Source: Paenibacillus lacisoli (GTDB lineage Bacteria > Bacillota > Bacilli > Paenibacillales > Paenibacillaceae). Taken from it: DNA of 64,000 nt. This document shows, piece by piece, positions 8,131-14,938 of this stretch (position 1 is its first letter; each line of letters begins with the position of its first letter). The stretch lies in assembly GCF_030580655.1 (NCBI RefSeq), contig NZ_JAUQTB010000005.1, positions 124,001-188,000 of the forward strand, read 5' to 3'. A program made the translations under genes and the position numbers. Under the pieces are notes generated by a model. It made no database searches. It was given only the letters and a program-made list of their open reading frames with translations, and was not told where the DNA came from.

Positions 8131-9214
8131 TCAGTTTCCCTCCAAGCAGAAATTTAACAACTTTGTCAGATACATCTTCCGCCAGATACCCATTCGGGCG
8201 TTCCCACACCCGGCTCAGTTTCACCATCAGCGAAGCAGAACGGGCAATGGATGCTGCATCCAGGCCGGATACGATATTACTCCCGCAATCAATTGTCTCA
8301 GGTCGTTCGGTAGTACGGCGCATTGTGACGGTCGGTACATGCATGATGCAGCACTCTTCCTGTACGGTGCCACTGTCGGTCAGCACGCATAGTGCATGCC
8401 GCTCCAGCCGGACAAAGTCGAAGAAACCGAACGGTCTATGGAATTCCACCAGCGGGTGGACCGCCATAGGCGGGTGCTGGGCAATACGGGCAGCTGTTCG
8501 GGGATGAATACTGCAGATCACCGGGTTGCCGTGTTCCTCAGCAACCCGATTCAACCCTCCCAGAATGGCAAGCAGATGCTCGGGAATATCCACATTCTCT
8601 GCCCGGTGGGCCGTGACAAGTACATATTGATCCGGTTCCAGCTGCAGCTGTTTTAGAATACCGGAAGCCATAATCTGCGGTTCATAATAACGCATGACCT
8701 CGTAGATGGGATTGCCGGTCAGAATAATCCGTTGGCTGGGCACACCCTCACGGAGAAGATGCTGGCGACTTTGTTCTGTATAGGGCATATTAATGGAGGA
8801 GATGGCATCAATCACACGACGATTCTTCTCTTCTGGTACCGTTAGATCAAAGCAGCGGTTGCCGGCTTCCATATGAACTACCGGATAGCCCAGCCGCTCA
8901 GCAAGCAGCGCGCACAGTGCGCTGTTCGTGTCCCCGAGAAGCAGAATTTTATCGGGCTTCTCATGCTTCAGGATGTCTTCCATCTGCAGGAACATAGAAG
9001 CCAACTGGCTGCCAAGCGTACCAGCCTGCTCCTGCAGCACGTAATCCGGGGCGCGCAGACCCAGCTCACGGAAGAAGATACCACTCAGACTTTCCGTGTA
9101 ATTTTGCCCTGTATGAACCAGCACGTGACCAGTTGCATATTGATCAAGCTTCGGAATAATAAGACTGAGCCGAATAATCTCCGGCCGGGTACCGAGTACC
9201 GTTAATATTTTCAT
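8123..9214 (-). CDS. UDP-HexNAc 2-epimerase (WecB/FnlC family)
   Basis: A 363-residue non-hydrolysing UDP-N-acetylhexosamine 2-epimerase with GT-B fold. It opens MKILTVLGTRPEIIRLS, and carries VHTGQNY, LGDTNSALCA, HMEAGNRCFDLTVPEEKNRR (the conserved HxEAG and PEE-NR blocks), ILVTAHRAENVD-like and LTDSGTVQEE. Start: I chose ATG at 9214, which matches the family N-terminus and has AGGGA about eight bases upstream. An ATG at 9235 overlaps the stop codon of the upstream gene (TAATG) and would add seven residues. It overlaps the CapE-like gene by eight bases. In context it probably performs the final C2 epimerisation of a UDP-L-deoxy amino sugar, as FnlC/CapG/WbvD do; a UDP-ManNAc-making role is the alternative. 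Confidence 0.88.
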   Translation of the reverse strand: MKILTVLGTRPEIIRLSLIIPKLDQYATGHVLVHTGQNYTESLSGIFFRELGLRAPDYVLQEQAGTLGSQLASMFLQMEDILKHEKPDKILLLGDTNSALCALLAERLGYPVVHMEAGNRCFDLTVPEEKNRRVIDAISSINMPYTEQSRQHLLREGVPSQRIILTGNPIYEVMRYYEPQIMASGILKQLQLEPDQYVLVTAHRAENVDIPEHLLAILGGLNRVAEEHGNPVICSIHPRTAARIAQHPPMAVHPLVEFHRPFGFFDFVRLERHALCVLTDSGTVQEECCIMHVPTVTMRRTTERPETIDCGSNIVSGLDAASIARSASLMVKLSRVWERPNGYLAEDVSDKVVKFLLGGKLNV

Positions 9215-9234
9215 ATTAGCTATCCCTGCCTCCA

Positions 9235-10836
9235 TTAACGTGTGGCTGCTCTGTTACGGAGCTGCCGTTTCTTTGCCCGGCGGGCAGTCAGGGTCACCCG
9301 CCGTCGCCGCTGTCCGACTGCGATCTGCCGGCCTGCCCGTCGCAGTCCGCGACGCTTGACCCTCCGTTTGGCACCGGTTGACCGCTTCCGTTTCGTAACT
9401 TTGCGCCGGCGGCGCTTTTTTCCACTGCCTGCCGCGGCTGGTACAGCTGGAGGTGAAGGTGCTGCTGCCAGTTCCAGCGCTGCCCCTTGATTAAGCGGCG
9501 GCTGTGTGGATAGAGGTAGACTATGAAGAACCGTCGGGGGAAATTCTCTGACCAGCTTCTGTGCCGGGTCCTCCACCTCCATTCTCCGGAGTTCGCCCTG
9601 ATCCCAGACATACACTGGACCACCCGGCTGCTTTATCATGGGAAACCAGGACGGGTACTGCCGAATCCATTGGGTGACCATGGCATGCATTTTTTCCCGG
9701 TAGGCTTCGATACCATAAATGCGCCGAGCCTCCAAGTGACAATGAATTCCGCGATCACGCGTCTGTTCAGGGTGATCCAGAAGTACGGCAACCCGATTCG
9801 CAAGGCCTTGGCTGTCACCAGCCTCAACCAGCAGTTCCCCGTTATTGACATTCTCCATAAGTTCGGCGAGACCGCCCTGCCGGAATGCGACAACCGGCTT
9901 ACTGAAGAGCAATCCCTCCAGAGCCGTCATTCCGAATCCTTCAGGCACCATACTCGGAACCACAACGATATCCATAGCAAGGTAAGCCGATGCCACCGGG
10001 TCTACAAACGGAGTAAATACAAAACGTTTAGCATATCTTGAGCTTTTGATCATATCAACGCAATCGTTGTAATACTTACGGTCCGCAGGACTGCCAATAA
10101 TCCAGTATCTGCACCGGGGATGCGTATCACACAGCCTCAAAGCCATCTGGATAAAGTACTTCAATCCTTTGCCTTCATAAATAAAAGAAGAAATATACCC
10201 GATGCAAAGTCTAGATCTGCGAAAGCCTAATTCTTCACGTTTGAGACTTCTCATCTCAGGCCAGCGGTACGGCTCCGGAAGCTCAGCATTCCAGGAAGGC
10301 GGCAGAATGGAAAATTTGGATGGGATGCTGCCCTGCTTCAGCGGCTCCATGACTGCATCTGAAATGCCGATAACCCAGTCGCTATAGGCATCGATAATTC
10401 CGGCTCCAATGGACGTAAACGGACTTGAAGCTACAATCTCAGTCACCTTCCAGATCACCGGAATACCCAGATGCTTGCCTACAAGAGCGGGCAGAACATT
10501 CACACAAGTATTCGTCAGAAGCGCATCCGGCTGCTCATTGCATACCAGATCCACCATTTTAGCGAACGAGGGATGCTGTCGCAGCTGCTCTGCATCTCGC
10601 TCAAGTCCTTGATAGGGGCTGCACATACCATGAAGCATGGGCGAAGAAAGCAGACGCACTTGAATTCCATGCCGCCGGGCCATCGCCGTCATCTTGCCTT
10701 CATTTGGCGCGATCAGCACACAGTCAAAATACTTCCCCAGCTCCCTGCAGAAGTGAAGCAGCAGTTTTTCTGCCCCCGTGATGCTGCGAGTATTGCTGAC
10801 ATGGCAAAACAGCAGGATCTTTGCTCTTCTCGCCAT
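9235..10836 (-). CDS. GT4 glycosyltransferase with Arg/Lys-rich C-terminal tail
   Basis: A 533-residue protein. Residues about 1-400 form a GT-B glycosyltransferase: N-terminal HVSNTRSITGAEKLLLHF, then VVPSMVPEGFGMTALEGLLF (family E-x7-E motif) near residue 300. A Pro/Ala linker leads into about 65 residues dominated by Arg and Lys (KKRRRRK, KRRVKRRG, GQRRRRV), giving a very strong positive charge absent from normal GT4 enzymes. Such a tail could bind nucleic acid, teichoic acid or another polyanion, or be a spore-coat targeting or phosphorylation segment; none is demonstrated. AAGGAGGTGA is present but 39 bases before the only usable ATG, with a CTGCAG hairpin between. Confidence 0.85.
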   Translation of the reverse strand: MARRAKILLFCHVSNTRSITGAEKLLLHFCRELGKYFDCVLIAPNEGKMTAMARRHGIQVRLLSSPMLHGMCSPYQGLERDAEQLRQHPSFAKMVDLVCNEQPDALLTNTCVNVLPALVGKHLGIPVIWKVTEIVASSPFTSIGAGIIDAYSDWVIGISDAVMEPLKQGSIPSKFSILPPSWNAELPEPYRWPEMRSLKREELGFRRSRLCIGYISSFIYEGKGLKYFIQMALRLCDTHPRCRYWIIGSPADRKYYNDCVDMIKSSRYAKRFVFTPFVDPVASAYLAMDIVVVPSMVPEGFGMTALEGLLFSKPVVAFRQGGLAELMENVNNGELLVEAGDSQGLANRVAVLLDHPEQTRDRGIHCHLEARRIYGIEAYREKMHAMVTQWIRQYPSWFPMIKQPGGPVYVWDQGELRRMEVEDPAQKLVREFPPTVLHSLPLSTQPPLNQGAALELAAAPSPPAVPAAAGSGKKRRRRKVTKRKRSTGAKRRVKRRGLRRAGRQIAVGQRRRRVTLTARRAKKRQLRNRAATR

Positions 10837-10849
10837 AAGTTGCGAACCG

Positions 10850-10885
10850 CTGCAGTCTGCTGCAGGGTCCGCCCTTCACCTCCTT
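10850..10885 (-). promoter_or_regulatory. Distant Shine-Dalgarno with intervening hairpin
   Basis: On the minus strand a strong AAGGAGGTGA (10876-10885) is followed by CTGCAG-CAGA-CTGCAG (10850-10865), then ATG at 10836. No in-frame start lies nearer: a TGA sits inside the SD and no ATG, GTG or TTG follows until 10836. Folding of the palindrome would shorten the effective SD-start distance. Whether this governs translation is inference. Confidence 0.35.
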
Positions 10886-10910
10886 CAAACTCATTCCTCA
10901 GCAGGATTCC

Positions 10911-12041
10911 TCAGGGAAAAATGAGCGTAAGCATCTCATTCAGACGAGAGCTGTAGGTATGATCCCGCAATGTACGAGCAAGCCCGTTTAGTGCAATTTC
11001 CCTGCGTTCTTCTTCATGCGCGAGGTAATAGTCGATTTTGTCCATCAGCTCCTGAGGTGAGCTGTAAGTCTCGATTTCCTTCCCAGGCTCATAGAACCGC
11101 GCCAGATCACTTCGTATATCGGTCAGCTGCAAAGTGGCGCAGGCATTGATCTCGAAAGTACGCGGATTGGGGGAAACGCCGTCCATCTTCAGCTGGTTGT
11201 TGTTGACGGAGTCATCTTCGATGGAGCGGTGAAGGTTAATGACAATTTTGGAGCCGTTGTAGATTTTACTGGTATCCCGTGGGCCCAACCATGTACCTAA
11301 TCCGATTTTTTCCTGATATAACTTATAATCCGGTATGCGGTCCCACCAGATCCCATTGATTACCGTGTCTTTGGACATCAACCGTGGCATAATCGGGTTG
11401 AAATAATATACACGGTTCCAATAGGCGGAGCCTATAAAAGCGACCTCTTTCTGAACTTTTGACCGTGTGGCAAGTGGAGCATAGTGCTGGGTGAACGCAG
11501 CAAAAGGAAGATAGTGCACGGATGGACATCCGTGCTGGCGATACAATTCCACGCAGTTAAATTCGAGTGTAAAAACGTGGTCAAAATGAACAACCATATT
11601 CAACGTCATGTCTGTATAGTACGGATCATCTGTCAGCCACACGGCTGTTCGGATTCCCATTGCGCGTACAGCATCGATCTGGTCCAGCGGGAACTCCATG
11701 CCGTCCAGCGCAAGCAGGAGATCCGGGCAGAGCTCCTGAGCCTGAGACACGAGGGGCTGGCGCGGATCAGTGACACTGACTTTAGCAGCCAATGTCTGCA
11801 GTGTCGCAATAATCGCTTCATCAATCGGCGAATATGGGAATCCTTTGCCTGAGCTAACATACAGGATGTGGATCTGCCTGAATGGTAACGGTTCCTGCGG
11901 CTGTGTAAAGAGGAAATTGGCACGGCCGCGCAAATACCCCTCTTCCTGGCCTGCCAGATATCCGGCCTGCCGGCCTCGTCTGTATTCCGCCGCCGGGCTG
12001 ATACTGGCGGCTCGAGGACGTGTTGGCTTGTGCTTTCTCAT
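10911..12041 (-). CDS. CgeB/YkvP-family spore glycosyltransferase with Y-x-x-G module
   Basis: A 376-residue member of the CgeB family, whose B. subtilis founder is needed for maturation of the outermost spore layer. Domains: a short basic N-terminus (MRKHKPTRPR), five tandem x-x-x-G tetrads at residues 20-39 (YRRG, RQAG, YLAG, QEEG, YLRG), then a GT-B-like core with AVWLTDDPYY, FNCVELYRQHG and HYLPFAA. The C-terminal family block includes KIVINLHRS and NPRTFEINACATLQLTD. GGAGT lies about eight bases before ATG. It is paralogous to the 12094-13251 product and 52 bases downstream of it. The tetrad module is shared with four other proteins of the locus. Confidence 0.88.
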   Translation of the reverse strand: MRKHKPTRPRAASISPAAEYRRGRQAGYLAGQEEGYLRGRANFLFTQPQEPLPFRQIHILYVSSGKGFPYSPIDEAIIATLQTLAAKVSVTDPRQPLVSQAQELCPDLLLALDGMEFPLDQIDAVRAMGIRTAVWLTDDPYYTDMTLNMVVHFDHVFTLEFNCVELYRQHGCPSVHYLPFAAFTQHYAPLATRSKVQKEVAFIGSAYWNRVYYFNPIMPRLMSKDTVINGIWWDRIPDYKLYQEKIGLGTWLGPRDTSKIYNGSKIVINLHRSIEDDSVNNNQLKMDGVSPNPRTFEINACATLQLTDIRSDLARFYEPGKEIETYSSPQELMDKIDYYLAHEEERREIALNGLARTLRDHTYSSRLNEMLTLIFP

Positions 12042-12093
12042 GAAACGCCACTCCTTTGTATAATCTTCTTTTTGGACAGGTTGCGAGACCTAT

Positions 12094-13251
12094 TCATTCA
12101 GCCAACGCTAAAGCCAGCAGTGAACGCATGCGCATCGTGTAGGTATGCCTCTCCATGGTCGTATAGAGTCCACGCCAGGCCATTTCTCTTCGTTCCTTTT
12201 CATGCTCCAGGTAATAGGCCAGCTTCAGCTGCAGCTCTTCTGCTGAGGTAAAGGTTTCCAGATCATAGCCCGGACGATAATACTGCACCAGATCCTTCCG
12301 CCAGTCTGTTAGCTGGAGGGTTCCGCAGGCGCTGATCTCATACGTCCGCGGGTTGATTGAATTGGCTCCGAGTCCAAATGAATTCTGATTGTCCTGGCCA
12401 GGTTCGGATGGACGATGCAGATTAATAACGATCCGGGCACCATTGTAATGTTTGGCCACCTCTTCCGGTGCCATCCAGCCCGGGCGAATGAACTCACCCA
12501 GCAGATCCTTCCGGTTCAGCCGTTCCCAGAATCCGCCTGCAATGATCACCTTCTTTCCGGTCAGAAAGGGGGCCAGCTTGTCGAAGAGCTCCACACGGTT
12601 CCAGAACGCATTGCCGATGAAACAGATGTCCGAGTCGTATTCCGGACTGATTCTGCGAGGAGCATACAGTTCGGGATGTACGGCGAGCGGCATGTAATGA
12701 ACCCGCCTTGCACCCAGACCTTTGTAAAAGGAAACACAATTCATTTCATGCGTGAACACCAGGTCATAGTGACTGGATAGTACAGAGGTGCTTGATGTGA
12801 AATAAGGATCATCCACGAACCAGATCGCAGTCCGAATGCCCATCGCCCTTACTTCCTTAATCTGTTCGACCTGGTTTTCTGGAAATACATGCAGTCCATT
12901 CAAGACCAGGACCAAATCCGGCCGGTGCGCCCGGGCTGCCTCCAGGATCCCTTCCGCTGTGCCGACCACACACTCCCGAACGTTCTTCTGAAGCGCGTCC
13001 CTAATACCGCTGTCAATGGATTCAAATCCCTGCGGGATATACAGTACCTTGACGTCACGATAATAAGGCTCAGGTACGCGGACCCGCTTCAAAATGGACT
13101 CACACCCGCCAAGACGCAGGCCTTCACGATACCCGTCCCGGTAATTTGCTGCTATCGCGGCACTTTGTTGTTGGGCCACCTTGTTCACCCGCCTGTATGG
13201 GTTTATGGATGTTGTTCCCTTAACTATATGCGGAGGGAACAAATGCATCAT
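12094..13251 (-). CDS. CgeB/YkvP-family spore glycosyltransferase with Y-x-x-G module
   Basis: A CgeB-family protein of about 385 residues. The core shows AIWFVDDPYFT, EMNCVSFYKGLGARRVHYMPLA, DICFIGNAFWNRVELF, RIVINLHRPSE and NPRTYEISACGTLQLTD, aligning throughout with its downstream paralogue. Tetrads YRDG-YREG-LRLG lie just before the core. The frame is open up to an ATG at 13398, but that codon sits in the loop of a terminator hairpin, so it is unlikely to be used. I give the tandem ATG at 13251/13248, though neither has a clear SD. A GTG a little downstream, preceded by GGCGGGTG, is another candidate. Role inferred: decorating the outer spore layer. Confidence 0.8.
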   Translation of the reverse strand: MMHLFPPHIVKGTTSINPYRRVNKVAQQQSAAIAANYRDGYREGLRLGGCESILKRVRVPEPYYRDVKVLYIPQGFESIDSGIRDALQKNVRECVVGTAEGILEAARAHRPDLVLVLNGLHVFPENQVEQIKEVRAMGIRTAIWFVDDPYFTSSTSVLSSHYDLVFTHEMNCVSFYKGLGARRVHYMPLAVHPELYAPRRISPEYDSDICFIGNAFWNRVELFDKLAPFLTGKKVIIAGGFWERLNRKDLLGEFIRPGWMAPEEVAKHYNGARIVINLHRPSEPGQDNQNSFGLGANSINPRTYEISACGTLQLTDWRKDLVQYYRPGYDLETFTSAEELQLKLAYYLEHEKERREMAWRGLYTTMERHTYTMRMRSLLALALAE

Positions 13252-13383
13252 GGACGGGTGCCCCGGCCTGCACAAAATTGGCTTCCGCCCTGTGCTTCCT
13301 CTCGGCTGACATGGACCACATAATAGAGTGTTATACCAAAACGCAAAGCGATCGTTCCTTGTCCATCCCTGCGCATTGAAAAT

Positions 13384-13409
13384 AGGCCAGCTGTTCATTC
13401 GGCTGGCCT
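13384..13409 (-). terminator. Terminator after the small basic-protein gene
   Basis: AGGCCAGC and GCTGGCCT pair across a 10-base loop. On the minus strand the stem is followed by ATTTTC. It falls about 40 bases after the stop of the 13450-13857 gene and upstream of the CgeB pair, splitting the locus into transcription blocks. Confidence 0.6.
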
Positions 13410-13449
13410 GTTCACATATGTTTTACCGCTGTGTTTCGCACGGTATGTG

Positions 13450-13857
13450 TTATTGCGACTTGTAGGACAGTTGATGGCCATCCTCGAATCCTTTTGCAAA
13501 GCCTGCATTGAAACCTTCATTATAAGCTTCTTCATATCCCTGACTAAACGTAGATGTACCATTGGCTGCAAGCGGGGGAGAAGGCACAGCACCATGCTTG
13601 TGTATTCCTCTGATTCGCTTCAGCTTCTTCATCCGTCTTTTATTCTTCATACGCAACTTTCGCTTCAGCAGCAGCTTCTGTCTCAGATGCCGGCTGGAAG
13701 AACGCTTCTGCAGACGAAGCTTCTTCCTGCGTAGCTTCAGTCTGCGCAGCTTCAACCTGCGCAGCTTCAGCCTGGAACGGCGCCCCCGCAGCAGCTTCGC
13801 GGAACGGCCATGCGTTCTCGACCGCCGTTTGTGTTCTCCAATACTCAATTGACTCAT
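13450..13857 (-). CDS. Highly basic small protein ending in a Y-x-x-G tetrad module
   Basis: Function unknown. The 135-residue product has two parts. Residues about 10-90 are mostly Arg, Lys and Leu, with a repeated RRLKL pentad. Residues 112-127 are four tetrads, YNEG-FNAG-FAKG-FEDG, the same kind of module found before the catalytic domains of neighbouring glycosyltransferases. GGAGGG lies seven bases before ATG at 13857, which overlaps the upstream stop as ATGA, so translation is coupled. A longer reading from 13893 lacks an SD. The basic tract and Gly-tetrad module without an enzyme domain suggest a scaffold or coat-anchoring partner for the enzymes (inference). An Ala/Glu-rich frame also runs open here, but has no start signal. 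Confidence 0.7.
   Translation of the reverse strand: MSQLSIGEHKRRSRTHGRSAKLLRGRRSRLKLRRLKLRRLKLRRKKLRLQKRSSSRHLRQKLLLKRKLRMKNKRRMKKLKRIRGIHKHGAVPSPPLAANGTSTFSQGYEEAYNEGFNAGFAKGFEDGHQLSYKSQ
13726..13770. repeat. Three tandem 15-bp repeats inside the basic-protein gene
   Basis: Three copies of a 15-mer close to CCTGCGCAGCTTCAG follow one another and encode the RRLKL pentads on the minus strand. Copies differ at one to three positions. Such a repeat can change copy number and so alter the length of the basic tract. Confidence 0.8.
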
Positions 13858-14159
13858 TCTGATCCCTCCAGTACTCCCCGAACGGCATACCATACTGCGT
13901 CACAAGCTTCGTTAAACCATGGCAGTGAAGGAGTGCCATAATGTTGTCTTTGCCATTCAATACCGGATATGACAAAGGCCATCTGTCCCTGATACTGGGT
14001 CAGCAGCCTGATATTCTCGGCCAGACTTTTGGCCGTCGAATCCGAATATGAGGATATATCAGCGATGCAGTGTAACATGCGGGCGAGAGCCTGCTGGCTT
14101 GCCGCGATAGACTCCATCATAGCAAGCTTCGCCGCCCGTTCTTGACGTAAATAGCTCAT
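13854..14159 (-). CDS. Small helical protein of unknown function
   Basis: I do not recognise this 101-residue protein. It is rich in Ala, Ser, Gln and Leu and predicted helical for most of its length (MSYLRQERAAKLAMMESIAA at the start), with a Trp/Tyr/Pro-containing segment near residue 75. There is no signal peptide or membrane segment. It is translationally coupled at both ends: its ATG overlaps the stop of the 14156-14485 gene and its stop overlaps the start of the basic-protein gene (ATGA). This tight packing with two other small helical proteins suggests a stoichiometric complex, perhaps a scaffold for the surrounding glycosyltransferases. That is inference from arrangement only. Confidence 0.7.
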   Translation of the reverse strand: MSYLRQERAAKLAMMESIAASQQALARMLHCIADISSYSDSTAKSLAENIRLLTQYQGQMAFVISGIEWQRQHYGTPSLPWFNEACDAVWYAVRGVLEGSE

Positions 14160-14485
14160 CTGTCTCCGCTCTCCATCTCAAAGCCGCCATCGAACATCCC
14201 GCCTCCGCCATCTTCCTCCTGCACAAGCAAAGCCTTCAGATTGCTGCAAAGGCCATTTTCCAGCTTGGTCAGTCCTTCCAGCATTTCAATAATCTGCTCA
14301 TGCAGCTGCAGTGGCTCCCTCAGCTGTTCCTCGTGTGTATCAAAAGCATGCGGATGCAGATGGTTCAGAGACCAGTTTCTGATCTTCTCTGCTTCCACCG
14401 CCTTAGCTTCCAGAATGACTGCGATATTCCACTGCATCTTGGCTGCTGCATCAAGCATATGTGTAAAAGTCTGTTCCCGGCTCAT
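14156..14485 (-). CDS. Small helical protein of unknown function
   Basis: Unrecognised 109-residue product. The first 95 residues are amphipathic helix with heptad-like Leu/Ile spacing (LQLHEQIIEMLEGLTKLENGL). The C-terminal tail is acidic and Gly-rich (EEDGGGGMFDGG). GGAGGGAAG precedes the ATG at a normal distance. It overlaps the 13854-14159 gene by four bases and follows the 14530-14817 gene by about 45 bases. Its acidic tail may complement the strongly basic tracts of neighbouring proteins. No enzyme motif, membrane segment or cysteine cluster is seen, so a structural or adaptor role is the most I can infer. Confidence 0.7.
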   Translation of the reverse strand: MSREQTFTHMLDAAAKMQWNIAVILEAKAVEAEKIRNWSLNHLHPHAFDTHEEQLREPLQLHEQIIEMLEGLTKLENGLCSNLKALLVQEEDGGGGMFDGGFEMESGDR

Positions 14486-14529
14486 TTCTTCCCTCCTCTT
14501 CCATTCGCCGTTTGTCTTGCGACGAAAAG

Positions 14530-14817
14530 CTACTCCTCATCCAGATCCCCAATCTCTTTCATTACCTGGCCGAGCGTTTCTGCCATCGCTTCCTGCAGAT
14601 CAGCCAATCCGTTCAGGTATCCTACGATACTCTTGTGAATCTGTCCGGAGCTTTCAATTAAGCCAGGCACTCCATTTAGATCCGGCTCTTCATCAGGCAA
14701 ATGATGAATAATCTGGGACATACGGACAGCGACCTGCCGTTCTGCATCCAGAAGCCGAGCCATCTGCTGATGAGAGTTGGATATATGTGCCAGCAGCTCG
14801 TTCACTTTACTTTGCAT
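14530..14817 (-). CDS. Small acidic helical protein of unknown function
   Basis: Unrecognised 95-residue product, acidic, ending GDLDEE. It looks like two amphipathic helices separated by an acidic Pro/Gly turn (HHLPDEEPDLNGVPG, about residues 38-52); the second helix carries regular Leu and Ala (IVGYLNGLADLQEAMAETLG). GAAGGAGTTCATCT precedes ATG with good spacing. It is the first of three consecutive small helical proteins lying between the GT2 gene at 14939 and the basic-protein gene. General layout (helix, acidic turn, helix) resembles the next gene, so the trio may be distant paralogues, but I cannot show that by eye. Confidence 0.7.
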   Translation of the reverse strand: MQSKVNELLAHISNSHQQMARLLDAERQVAVRMSQIIHHLPDEEPDLNGVPGLIESSGQIHKSIVGYLNGLADLQEAMAETLGQVMKEIGDLDEE

Positions 14818-14938
14818 AGATGAACTCCTTCCTTGATGCCGGACACTGCATACTTCAGCATGCTGTCCGCCCTATCTGCTCACCTGCTACAGCATATGCG
14901 AATGCCCGGAAGGCAGTTCCATGGGCACTACATCATTT

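Noticed and set aside
13252..13398. Upstream start of the first CgeB-like gene at 13398
   Set aside because: The ATG sits in the loop of a terminator hairpin and lacks an SD; the extra residues do not resemble CgeB proteins.
13640..13975. Ala/Glu-rich 111-residue frame
   Set aside because: No SD, overlaps two coupled genes, and the competing frame has an ATGA-coupled start with GGAGGG and the shared tetrad module.
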